DNA of 64,000 bases. It comes from [Pantoea] beijingensis. GTDB lineage: Bacteria > Pseudomonadota > Gammaproteobacteria > Enterobacterales > Enterobacteriaceae. Below the pieces are notes generated by a model. That model was given only the letters and a program-made list of their open reading frames with translations, made no database searches and had not been told where the DNA came from. The stretch spans positions 1,984,001 through 2,048,000 of the forward strand of contig NZ_CP071409.1 in assembly GCF_022647505.1 (NCBI RefSeq), in the 5' to 3' direction. Made by a program: the position numbers and the translations under genes. This document shows positions 30,423 to 38,377 of the stretch, piece after piece. Numbering within the stretch: the stretch's first letter is position 1; each line of letters opens with the position of its first letter.

Positions 30423-31649
30423 TTACTTTGCCGCCAATAAGCAGAGTTTTTCTGCCACCAGATACGATTTGACAAATGAGGGTATCGGTAAAAACTCGAA
30501 CCTGGAGTGAAAGTTGTGAGCACCAGTAAAGAAGTTTGGTGTCAGTAATCCTTTTGCGGATAGCGCTGCGCCGTCAGTACCCCCACGCATCGGTATCACC
30601 TTTGGCTCAATATCCAACGCTTCCAATGCGGTAAAAATCAAATCGATAGCGCGGCGGTCATCAGTAATGGCATTGCTGATATTGCTGTAGGTATCGCTAA
30701 GGGTAAATTCCACCCGGCCGGAGGGGTATCGCGCGGCAATTTCTTCAGCTACTTCGGCAATACGTTGTTTACGCTGCTCAAACGTAGCCAAATCGAAATC
30801 GCGAATTGATGCTTTCAGACGGGCTTCATTCGCGTTGGCAGTGATATCATTAAACCAGGTGTAACCTTCGCGACCCTCCGTGTTTTCCGGGGTTTCCAGC
30901 CGGCTAAACTGGCTTATAAAATCATGGGCCATTAGCAGAGGGTTCACCAGTACGCCTTTCGCTGACATCGGGTGCGCAGTCACGCCAGTAAAACGAATAT
31001 CTGCGGCAGCGGCATTAAAATTTTCATAAACCACTTCACCCAGTTCGCAGCAATCAATGGTCCAGGCAAAATCAACATTAAAGCGTGATTGCACATCCAG
31101 TGCTTTCGCACCGCGCAAACCGATCTCTTCATCGGGTACAAATGCCACCACGATATCGCCATGTTTGCCGCTGAGATTTTCCATCAGCGTCATCACGACG
31201 GTAACCGCTGCCTTGTTATCTGCACCCAATACGCTAGTACCGTCGCTAAAAATGATCTCTTGCCCCTTATAGGCAAGAATTTCAGGATGTTCGCTGGTAC
31301 GCAGCCAAATATCCTGAGTTTTATTCAGACAAAGATCATCGCCCTCGAAACGCAGTGTTTGTGGGTGGATATGCGGCGAAAGTCCAACATCGACCGTATC
31401 AATATGGGTAATAAAACCGATGCGCGGTGCGGCAGGGCAATTACCGGGTTTTACTGCGGTCACCGTCGCATTCTGGTCAATAACCACCTCCTGGAGCCCC
31501 ATTTCTCGCAATTCATCGGCAAGCATTTTCGCCATTGCATGCTGCTCAGGCGTGCTTGGCAAGGTGGTTGCTGTTGCATCGCTCTGGCTGGTGACGGCCA
31601 AATAGCGATAAAAGCGGGTCGTAAGCTGGTTAACCAAATCCCGTGACAT
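30423..31649 (-). CDS. pepT: Peptidase T (aminotripeptidase)
   Basis: 408 residues (E. coli and Salmonella PepT 408). M20 zinc peptidase: the first metal-ligand histidine is in IGFITHIDTVD near residue 78, the bridging Asp in VLGADNKAAVTVVM near 142, and the catalytic Glu pair in FVPDEEIGLRGAKALD near 175; the last metal His is in FFTGAHNFHSRFEFLPI near the C-terminus. It removes the N-terminal residue of tripeptides in the cytoplasm. In Salmonella pepT is induced anaerobically through FNR; I did not find a clear FNR site here. It is divergent from the DppA-like gene. Confidence 0.96.
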   Translation of the reverse strand: MSRDLVNQLTTRFYRYLAVTSQSDATATTLPSTPEQHAMAKMLADELREMGLQEVVIDQNATVTAVKPGNCPAAPRIGFITHIDTVDVGLSPHIHPQTLRFEGDDLCLNKTQDIWLRTSEHPEILAYKGQEIIFSDGTSVLGADNKAAVTVVMTLMENLSGKHGDIVVAFVPDEEIGLRGAKALDVQSRFNVDFAWTIDCCELGEVVYENFNAAAADIRFTGVTAHPMSAKGVLVNPLLMAHDFISQFSRLETPENTEGREGYTWFNDITANANEARLKASIRDFDLATFEQRKQRIAEVAEEIAARYPSGRVEFTLSDTYSNISNAITDDRRAIDLIFTALEALDIEPKVIPMRGGTDGAALSAKGLLTPNFFTGAHNFHSRFEFLPIPSFVKSYLVAEKLCLLAAK

Positions 31650-31836
31650 AACCGTTCCTTTCAGTGTTGGGGATGTTCATTTGTTATACGTACCGACTCC
31701 GTCGTTAAATGGCAACCTGTTTTATTGTCTTCTTGAAGCAGCTCACTAATACTTTGAAGGAAAAGAGTGTTATTAATGAGAGGAATATTACTTTTTATTA
31801 CGTATAGCAGTATCAGCACTTAGCGAGGACGCGGGG

Positions 31837-33435
31837 ATGGAAATGAAAAAACCGGTTACACGATTTGCGCTGGCGGCGCTAACGTTAGCGCTGGCATCAA
31901 CAGCATCAGCCAAAGCATTGGTGTTCTGCTCAGAGGGTTCGCCGGAAAACTTCAACCCACAAATATACACATCCGGCACCAGCGTTGACGCCAGCGCCGT
32001 ACCAATCTTCAACCGATTAGTCGATTTTAAAACGGGCACCACTGAGCTTCAGCCCAGCCTGGCGGAAAGCTGGGATATCAGCACGGATGGAACGGAATAT
32101 ACCTTTCATCTTCGTAAAGGGGTCAAGTTTCACAGCAATAAAAACTTCAGACCCGGGCGTGATTTTAATGCCGACGATGTGATTTTTTCTTTTATGCGGC
32201 AGAAAGACCCCAATAACCCGTATCACGCTATCTCGGGTGGCGTGTACGCTAACTTTGAAAGCCTTGAGTTTGGCTCGTTAATTAAAAACATTGAGAAGGT
32301 GGACGACAATACCGTCCGCTTCACGCTATCACATGCAGAGGCACCTTTCCTCGCTGATTTAGCGTGGTATTTCGCCTCAATACACTCTGCAGAATATGCG
32401 GATGCCATGTTGAAAGCAGGGACACCTGAGAAGGTGGATATGGAACCGATTGGTACCGGTCCGTTCGAGTTGGCACAATATCAGAAAGATTCACGAATTC
32501 TCTATCGGGCATTTCCCGCTTACTGGCAAGGGAAAGCAAAACTGGATCGTATCGTTTTTTCGATCACGCCTGACGCCTCAGTGCGCTATGCAAAGTTGGA
32601 AAAAAATGAGTGCCAGGTGATGCCGTTCCCCAATCCGGCCGATCTTAAGCGCATGCGGCAAAACAACGATGTGGCGCTGATGCAAAAAGCCGGGCTGAAT
32701 ACTGGTTTTCTTGCCTTTAACACCCAAAAAGCACCGTTTGATAATGTCAAAGTGCGTCAGGCGTTGACCATGGCGATTAATAAACCCGCGATTATTGATG
32801 CAGTATTCCAGGGAACCGGCACGGTGGCTAAGAATATATTACCGCCTGATGTCTGGAGTGCTGATCGGGACCTCAAGGATTATGAGTATGCGCCGGAACA
32901 GGCGAAAAAACTGCTGAAAGAGGCTGGCTTAGCGCAGGGAACCACCATCGATCTGTGGGCTATGCCGGTGCAGCGCCCTTATAATCCGAATGCCCGACGC
33001 ATGGCCGAAATGATTCAGGCTGATTGGGCAAAAGTTGGTGTAAAAGCCAACATTATTAGCTTCGAATGGGGGGAATATCTGAAGCGCGTCAGAAACGGTG
33101 AACACCAGGCTGCGCTAATGGGCTGGACTACTGCAACCGGCGATCCGGATAACTTCTTTGGGCCGCTGTTTAGCTGCACGTCGGCGGAAGGGGGATCTAA
33201 CTCATCTAAATGGTGTTACAAACCGTTTGAAGCAGTGATTACTGAGGCCCGCGCCGAGCAGGATCACAATAAACGCGTCGCGCTTTATCTGCAGGCTCAA
33301 CAGATCATGCATGAGCAGGCTCCGGCGGTAATGATCGCACATTCAACGATTTTCGAGCCGGTGCGTAAGGACGTCTCCGGTTATGAAATTGATCCTTTCG
33401 GCAAGCATATTTTCTATCAGGTTGATGTGAAGTAG
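31837..33435 (+). CDS. Periplasmic dipeptide-binding protein, DppA paralogue (orphan)
   Basis: 532 residues. Signal peptide with [22 protein letters not shown], then a family-5 solute-binding protein. Segments such as [60 protein letters not shown] and [20 protein letters not shown] are characteristic of DppA rather than OppA, MppA or SapA. DppA delivers dipeptides (and haem) to the DppBCDF transporter. No permease or ATPase gene is next to it, so it probably uses a transporter encoded elsewhere. Two ATGs six bases apart (31837, 31843) could start it. It is divergent from pepT, a sensible pairing of peptide uptake and breakdown. Confidence 0.85.
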   Translation: MEMKKPVTRFALAALTLALASTASAKALVFCSEGSPENFNPQIYTSGTSVDASAVPIFNRLVDFKTGTTELQPSLAESWDISTDGTEYTFHLRKGVKFHSNKNFRPGRDFNADDVIFSFMRQKDPNNPYHAISGGVYANFESLEFGSLIKNIEKVDDNTVRFTLSHAEAPFLADLAWYFASIHSAEYADAMLKAGTPEKVDMEPIGTGPFELAQYQKDSRILYRAFPAYWQGKAKLDRIVFSITPDASVRYAKLEKNECQVMPFPNPADLKRMRQNNDVALMQKAGLNTGFLAFNTQKAPFDNVKVRQALTMAINKPAIIDAVFQGTGTVAKNILPPDVWSADRDLKDYEYAPEQAKKLLKEAGLAQGTTIDLWAMPVQRPYNPNARRMAEMIQADWAKVGVKANIISFEWGEYLKRVRNGEHQAALMGWTTATGDPDNFFGPLFSCTSAEGGSNSSKWCYKPFEAVITEARAEQDHNKRVALYLQAQQIMHEQAPAVMIAHSTIFEPVRKDVSGYEIDPFGKHIFYQVDVK

Positions 33436-33672
33436 CGTTCTTCCGGCGTGCCGGACGCGGAGAAAGAGGTGTCCGGCATATTTTGATGGCGCATTTGACG
33501 ATTTCCCGTTTAGCATCAACACTTGAAGGCGAATTAACACCTATCAGGAAAGCGTTTATCGCAAGTTATACGCTAACGTTGCAGGTGCCTTAGCCGTACG
33601 CACAGATGAGTGGGTGCTGCGGTCTTCCTGCTTGTACATTCCGTTATTTTTCTCACTGCAGGAGCAATAATT

Positions 33673-34008
33673 ATGAGTGCAAAATACGAAATTTTCAGCG
33701 GTAAAAACGGGCAATTTTATTTCCGACTTAAAGCCGGCAATGGTGAGGTGATCTTATCCAGCGAAGGTTATGTCAGCAAATCTGGCTGCCAGAATGGTAT
33801 TGATTCTGTTAAAAAACACGCCGCTAATGATAACAATTACCACCGGCTGGAAGCGAACAACGGTGCACCTTACTTCACGTTAAAAGCAGCCAACCATCAG
33901 GTGATTGGTCAAAGTGAAATGTACAGCTCAACCCAGGCCCGTGATAAGGGCATCGAATCGGTACAGAAAAATGGGCCGACAGCAACGGTAGCGGATTTGA
34001 CTGAATGA
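33673..34008 (+). CDS. DUF1508 (YegP-like) protein
   Basis: 111 residues from MSAKYEIFSGKNGQFYFRLK. Two tandem DUF1508 repeats of about 50 residues: the first with GNGEVILSSEGYVSKSGCQN and GIDSVKKHA, the second with YHRLEANNGAPYFTLKAAN and GIESVQKN. Such proteins (E. coli YegP) are small, cytoplasmic and of unknown function. The frame opens earlier at 33610, but the ATG at 33673 starts at the conserved YEIF segment and has GGAG before it. A hairpin follows the stop. Confidence 0.88.
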   Translation: MSAKYEIFSGKNGQFYFRLKAGNGEVILSSEGYVSKSGCQNGIDSVKKHAANDNNYHRLEANNGAPYFTLKAANHQVIGQSEMYSSTQARDKGIESVQKNGPTATVADLTE

Positions 34009-34041
34009 CGTTTAGTGCGCGTGAGCGATTGATGCCTTAAT

Positions 34042-34074
34042 ACGCGTCGGGTCGCAGTATGCGATCCGGCGTGT
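34042..34074 (+). terminator. Terminator-like hairpin after the DUF1508 gene
   Basis: A 15-bp stem with a 3-base loop (inner arms GGGTCGCA and TGCGATCC) contains three G-U wobble pairs and no mismatches; TATAGTTTTTCG follows. It is 33 bases past the stop. Confidence 0.6.
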
Positions 34075-34145
34075 TATAGTTTTTCGTGACAGGAGAGTAA
34101 ACAGCGTAGAGTTAACCGTCACTTTTCCGTCCATTCCATCGGGTA

Positions 34146-34799
34146 TTAATCCGTGGTTGTGGCAGTCATTTGACTTAACGTTGGCCACAAATGCAGCACG
34201 GTATCAACAATCTCATCCAGCTCGCCGCACGTCGCGCCTTCACGCGCACGCACCGACATCCCCTGAAGCACGCAGGATAAATAACGCGATATCGCTTTCA
34301 CATCAGCTTCAGGCAGCAGTTCATTCTGTTGCTGGCGATGAAGTAAAAACTCATACAGGGTCGTTTCCTGCAGGTTATGGCGGGCGCGCAGCATTTCGGC
34401 GACTTCACCGGAAGATGATGAAAGCGCGGTTGATGTACAGATGAAAAAGCAACCAGCGGGTTTCTTACCATCGGTAAAACAAGCGGCCGTTGTACGAAAA
34501 TAGTTTTCTATTCCCTGTACCACCGTTCTCTCAGGGCAGGCGAGTTCTGCTTTACGCAGCTCAGCAAACTTTTCGATATAACGATTCATCGCCGCGCGGA
34601 ACAGGCCTTCTTTATTCTCAAACTCAGCATAAAGCGTTGGCGCTTTTGCGCCGGTGGCTTCCACCAAATCAGATAATGACGTGGCTTCGTAGCCATGAGC
34701 CCAGAACAGTTCGAGGGCTTTATCAAGAGCGGTTTCACGATCGAAAAGTTTCGGTCTTCCCCGGCCTTTTTTCACACAAACATCCTGATTGATAGTCAT
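34146..34799 (-). CDS. comR: TetR-family repressor, ComR-like
   Basis: 217 residues. The N-terminal HTH (about residues 13-60) reads GRGRPKLFDRETALDKALEL followed by HGYEATSLSDLVEATGAKAP, almost the same as E. coli ComR, and the ligand domain keeps GCFFICTST and LQGMSVRAREGATC. ComR represses bhsA (comC) and is released by copper. Here the gene is divergent from two BhsA-like genes, the same arrangement. Cysteines in the ligand domain (near residues 87, 109, 118 and 122) could bind metal; that is inference. Calling it an orthologue is likely but not certain. Confidence 0.8.
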   Translation of the reverse strand: MTINQDVCVKKGRGRPKLFDRETALDKALELFWAHGYEATSLSDLVEATGAKAPTLYAEFENKEGLFRAAMNRYIEKFAELRKAELACPERTVVQGIENYFRTTAACFTDGKKPAGCFFICTSTALSSSSGEVAEMLRARHNLQETTLYEFLLHRQQQNELLPEADVKAISRYLSCVLQGMSVRAREGATCGELDEIVDTVLHLWPTLSQMTATTTD

Positions 34800-34835
34800 A
34801 TGACCTCACTTTACCTCTTACAACACCTAAATTAA

Positions 34836-35066
34836 ATTACCGATCATTATAAAAATAATCAAGCCTCACGAGTGCATAGCGGGATCCACGTCTAAAAACA
34901 GTTCGGATACCAGGGGCATTACGGCGTTGAAATGAACTTTAAAATTGTACGGATAAAAATTTAAATCCAGATAAATCATCATGATACCAATTAAATTAAC
35001 GATCATTAAAAAATAATATTGACGGCAGGTGCGGGAGAGGTTTAGCATTTAGTTATCGATCGTTAA
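34836..35066. promoter_or_regulatory. Three copies of a TTAnCGATCRTTA palindromic motif (putative ComR operators)
   Basis: Copies: ATTACCGATCATTAT at 34836-34850, ATTAACGATCATTAA at 34995-35009, and TTATCGATCGTTAA at 35053-35066. The first two share longer flanks (TTAAATTA before, AAAAATAAT after). One copy lies 37 bp before the comR-like start, the third 50 bp before the first BhsA-like gene. This placement fits a TetR dimer repressing both directions. The 316-bp interval contains no convincing gene; a 60-codon minus frame at 34866-35048 has no support. Confidence 0.6.
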
Positions 35067-35115
35067 CTTAATAACGACGCAGACAACCGATTAACCGAAT
35101 TTAGAGAGATTAGAC

Positions 35116-35370
35116 ATGAAAAACGTAAAAGCATCAATCGCAGCCGCCACCCTGATCGCTATGTCATTTGGAACATTTGCCGCTGAACAAGTTTCAAGTG
35201 AGCCACAACAACAGCACAAAATTGGCGTGGTATCTGCCAACAGTAACAACCTTGATTCACTGGTAGCGCAGCTGAATGAGAAAGCCGATGCGGCAGGTGC
35301 TAAATCTTTCCGTATCACCTCCGCTGCTGGCCAGAACCTGTTACACGGAACAGCAGTGATTTATCAGTAA
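35116..35370 (+). CDS. BhsA-like periplasmic stress protein (DUF1471), copy 1
   Basis: 84 residues. Signal peptide MKNVKASIAAATLIAMSFGT and FAA, then one DUF1471 module: HKIGVVSANSNNLDSLVAQL, then KSFRITSAAGQNLLHGTAVI at the C-terminus, the diagnostic end of BhsA/YhcN/McbA proteins. BhsA changes outer-membrane permeability and biofilm formation and is induced by stresses including copper. It is first of two tandem paralogues divergent from the comR-like repressor. No terminator separates it from copy 2, so they are probably cotranscribed. Confidence 0.88.
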   Translation: MKNVKASIAAATLIAMSFGTFAAEQVSSEPQQQHKIGVVSANSNNLDSLVAQLNEKADAAGAKSFRITSAAGQNLLHGTAVIYQ

Positions 35371-35424
35371 GCTGCCATTAACAAATTCAACATTAAAAAT
35401 TAAATTAAAAATTAGGTGAATATC

Positions 35425-35682
35425 ATGAAAAACATTAAATCTGCTGTTATCGCTCTGGTACTGAGTAGTGTTTCGTTTGCTGGTTTTGCTGCTCAGGAAG
35501 TGAACTCCGCTCCGGCGGATCAACAAAAAATTGGCGTCATCAGCGCAACTGGCAGCAGTAATTTGTCTTCGCTGGAAAACCAACTGGCCGTGAAAGCTGA
35601 GGCGGCAGGCGCAAAGTCTTTCCGCATCACTTCGACCTCTGGTCGGAACAATCTACATGGCACAGCGGTAATCTATAACTAA
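35425..35682 (+). CDS. BhsA-like periplasmic stress protein (DUF1471), copy 2
   Basis: 85 residues from MKNIKSAVIALVLSSVSFAG; signal peptide then QQKIGVISATGSSNLSSLEN and KSFRITSTSGRNNLHGTAVI. It is clearly a duplicate of the gene 54 bp upstream (same architecture, matching C-terminal motif), yet divergent enough to be an old duplication. The frame opens at a GTG nine bases earlier; the ATG is preferred because AGGTGA precedes it. A strong terminator follows. Confidence 0.88.
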   Translation: MKNIKSAVIALVLSSVSFAGFAAQEVNSAPADQQKIGVISATGSSNLSSLENQLAVKAEAAGAKSFRITSTSGRNNLHGTAVIYN

Positions 35683-35702
35683 GTGCCAGTCAGCGTTAAA
35701 AG

Positions 35703-35740
35703 GCACCGTCAATCAGTAATGATCGACGGTGCTTTTTTTT
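35703..35740 (+). terminator. Strong rho-independent terminator after the BhsA-like pair
   Basis: GCACCGTCAATCA-GTAA-TGATCGACGGTGC forms a 13-bp stem with one mismatch and is followed by eight T residues. It isolates the comR/bhsA unit from the next operon. Confidence 0.93.
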
Positions 35741-35878
35741 ATAGCGGGGACAGAATCCTTCTAGCCGGAAATACCATAATCTTGACCAGCGCCGTTGTGA
35801 GCAAGTTATCAGATAATTATTATATTACACATTGAAACACTATCCGATCCTGCGTTACATGTTGTTGATGTAATTCCA

Positions 35879-35913
35879 TTTACTTTAAATAAAAACCACA
35901 CATATAGTGTGGT
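35879..35913 (+). promoter_or_regulatory. Putative sigma-70 promoter overlapping a palindrome, ahead of the lux-like cluster
   Basis: TTTACT (35879-35884), 18 bases, then TATAGT (35903-35908) make a fair promoter 48 bp before the exporter gene. The -10 lies inside ACCACAC-ATATA-GTGTGGT (35895-35913), a perfect 7-bp inverted repeat. A dimeric regulator bound there would block RNA polymerase. No regulator gene lies in the cluster. Confidence 0.55.
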
Positions 35914-35955
35914 ATTGTAAGTTCATGGTATTGTTAAGAGCTAAGACAAGGATAT

Positions 35956-37197
35956 ATGTTTAGTTCATTACTCCCGATTTCATCGCGGCATGCACTGATA
36001 TTCTGCCTACTGCTTTCGCTGTTTGAGTTATTAACCTATGCAGGCAGCGACGTTGTCATGCCTGGCATGTTGTCCGTCGTTTCCGATTTACATGCTGGAC
36101 CTAATTATGTGCCGTGGTCGCTTAATGCTTACCTGCTTGGTGGGGTTGCTTTCCAGTGGCTTATTGGTCCGCTGTCCGACCGATTTGGTCGTCGTCCGTT
36201 ATTGCTTTTTGGTTGCGCCCTTTATACGTTTTCATGCTTTATCACGCCTTGGGTGAGCGATATTAATCTGTTTACCATGTTGCGTTTTATTCAGGGAATA
36301 GGGCTGGGGTTTGTGGTGACGGTCAGTTATCCGGCTCTTCAGGAAGGTTTCAATGAGTCCAATGCTATACGCCTGATTGCTATTTTTTCTAATATTGCTT
36401 TGCTTTCACCATTATTTGGCCCGCTGGCGGGCAGTTTCCTGCTCTCCTTTATGACATGGCGTGAGCTTTTTATCATTATTGCCATGCTTGCAGCGCTGAG
36501 TTGGTTCGGATTATTGCTCTTTATGCCCGAAACGATCGGTATAACACGTAACGATGGCAGCAGAATAGCACCGCAGCCGCTCTGCCTTCGGGCCATTGCT
36601 CGTGTCTACGGAGGATTATTAAACAACAGGCGATTTATGTCCGGCAGTACTGCGCTTGGCTTGTCTGGACTCCCGTTGATGGCATGGATAGCGCTTTCTC
36701 CTTTATTGCTGGTGCACAACCTGGGCATGAGCATGATGGAATATGCTGTGTGGCAATTACCTGTATTTGGTTCGCTGATTGCGGGAAATATCGTTCTGAA
36801 TATCATTGCCGAACGCATTAGCATTGAACGGATTTTAACATTGTCACTCTATCCTGTTTTTTCAGGTCTAGCGTTGTCACTGATTACAACTTTATTTTTT
36901 AACCATATTAGTGCACTGGTTATAGGGATGGCGATTTACGCCTTTGGTTTGGGTATATGCAACACGACATTATATCGGCTTACTTTATTTTCCTGTAATG
37001 ATGGTAAAGGTGCAGTCTCCGCCATGATGGGAATGATATCGGTTGCTATTTTTGGATTAGGTGGCGCTTTACTGGCCGCATTGGGTGCGGGTAATAGTCT
37101 CCATGCTTATATCATTTCCGTTTTTTTTCCTGGACTGATATCGGTATGCCTGATTATTTATATTTTTAGCGAGCGAGGGGCGCACAAACAGCGTTAA
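35956..37197 (+). CDS. MFS exporter, MdfA/MdtM-like (12 helices)
   Basis: 413 residues, about twelve membrane helices. Motif A between helices 2 and 3 reads GPLSDRFGRRPLLL; the drug:H+ antiporter pattern GPLAGSF occurs in helix 5. FELLTYAGSD in helix 1 aligns with the MdfA segment holding its functional Glu26 and Asp34, and YVPWSLNAYLLGG matches MdfA helix 2, so it belongs to the MdfA branch of DHA1 antiporters. It is the first gene of a five-gene unit with biosynthetic enzymes, so its job is probably export of, or self-protection from, the product rather than general drug efflux. A+T-rich compared with the flanking core genes. Confidence 0.85.
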   Translation: MFSSLLPISSRHALIFCLLLSLFELLTYAGSDVVMPGMLSVVSDLHAGPNYVPWSLNAYLLGGVAFQWLIGPLSDRFGRRPLLLFGCALYTFSCFITPWVSDINLFTMLRFIQGIGLGFVVTVSYPALQEGFNESNAIRLIAIFSNIALLSPLFGPLAGSFLLSFMTWRELFIIIAMLAALSWFGLLLFMPETIGITRNDGSRIAPQPLCLRAIARVYGGLLNNRRFMSGSTALGLSGLPLMAWIALSPLLLVHNLGMSMMEYAVWQLPVFGSLIAGNIVLNIIAERISIERILTLSLYPVFSGLALSLITTLFFNHISALVIGMAIYAFGLGICNTTLYRLTLFSCNDGKGAVSAMMGMISVAIFGLGGALLAALGAGNSLHAYIISVFFPGLISVCLIIYIFSERGAHKQR

Positions 37198-37251
37198 CAA
37201 ACTACATAGGTTGGTAATCAACGGACATTTTTACTAAGGAAGGATAGCGGA

Positions 37252-38376
37252 ATGAATATTTCAGGCGTTAATGCTCTTTGTGCAATGACGCATCCTTATC
37301 AAAAGGATACTTATACAGATAGGCTCTTTGATATCGCGATGCGTGAAATCGTCGCCTTTCACGTCGAGAATACAGCGGGTTACTCGAAATGGCTGGCTCA
37401 CCATGGCATCAGAGCAGATGCATCGAATATTACATCCTGGCATCAAGTTCCCCCGGTTTTTGCCAACTATTTCAAAAAAAACTTGCTGTTAAGCCAGTCC
37501 GGTTATGATGCATTAGAACTTACCTCCTCAGGTACTAGCGGTCAAAAAAGTCGGATGCGTTATGATGAACGCAGCATATCTGCGGCCCAAGGAATGGTTG
37601 ACCATATCTTTCGTTATTATGGCTGGGAAACGCCCGATATTCCTTGCAATTACCTCCTGCTGAGTTACGAACCGCTCGATGTCATAACACTCGGGACAGC
37701 TTATACCGATCAGTTTCTGTGTAAGTATGCTCCTGTCAATCGAGTAGCTTATGCGCTCAGACAGACTGGTAAAGGCCATGAATTCGATCCTTTTGGTGTG
37801 ATTCGCGCTCTGCAAGAGTTTGCTGAGGAAGGTTTGCCGGTTCGGATTCTGGGTTTCCCGGCATTTATGTGGTTTGTACTCGAACGCATGCGTGAAATGC
37901 GCTTGCCCTGGCTCAATTTACATCCTGAATCTTTGACTTTTTTTGGCGGCGGCTGGAAAACACATGCCGACGTGGAAATTTCTAAACGTGAATTCTATGC
38001 TCGCCTTAATGAGCAACTCGGAATAGCAGATATTCGCTGCCGGGATGGGTATGGTTCTGTGGAGCATTGTGTTCCGTACGTTGAGTGCAGCCAGCATCAT
38101 TTTCATCTTCCGGTCTATGCCCGCGCATGGATACGTGACACCCGCACATTTGAAGTAAGAGATTACGGTCAGCGTGGTTTTATCCAGTTCGTTTCCCCCT
38201 ATATCACTTCCTGCCCGGCCCACAGCATCGTGATGAGCGATCTTGCAACACTCCATCGTGGGGATGAATGTCACTGTGAGTTGCAAACTGACTGGTTCGA
38301 TCTGATTGGGCGCGCCAGCAATCAAAACGCACGGAGCTGCGCACTGGCTGCCTCTGAGCTGATTCAGGAGAAATAA
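37252..38376 (+). CDS. LuxE-like acyl-protein synthetase
   Basis: 374 residues of the LuxE family (adenylate-forming). The nucleotide-binding loop LTSSGTSGQKSRMRYD lies near residue 87, and the C-terminal half has RDGYGSVEHCVPYVECSQHH near 265, a typical LuxE region. In luminous bacteria LuxE activates a fatty acid as acyl-AMP, moves it to its own Cys near the C-terminus, and passes it to LuxC for reduction. Here a Cys at residue 363 (ARSCALAASE) sits where that acceptor is found in LuxE; this equivalence is inference. AAGGAAGGA precedes the ATG. The next gene starts two bases after its stop. Confidence 0.85.
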   Translation: MNISGVNALCAMTHPYQKDTYTDRLFDIAMREIVAFHVENTAGYSKWLAHHGIRADASNITSWHQVPPVFANYFKKNLLLSQSGYDALELTSSGTSGQKSRMRYDERSISAAQGMVDHIFRYYGWETPDIPCNYLLLSYEPLDVITLGTAYTDQFLCKYAPVNRVAYALRQTGKGHEFDPFGVIRALQEFAEEGLPVRILGFPAFMWFVLERMREMRLPWLNLHPESLTFFGGGWKTHADVEISKREFYARLNEQLGIADIRCRDGYGSVEHCVPYVECSQHHFHLPVYARAWIRDTRTFEVRDYGQRGFIQFVSPYITSCPAHSIVMSDLATLHRGDECHCELQTDWFDLIGRASNQNARSCALAASELIQEK

Positions 38377-38377
38377 T

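Noticed and set aside
30277..30510. Short plus-strand frames between the DoxX gene and pepT
   Set aside because: A 29-codon and a 74-codon frame have no clear ribosome site; the latter runs antisense into the end of pepT. No recognisable product.
34866..35048. 60-codon minus-strand frame in the comR/bhsA spacer
   Set aside because: It covers a putative operator, lacks a ribosome site and shows A+T-driven hydrophobic composition only.
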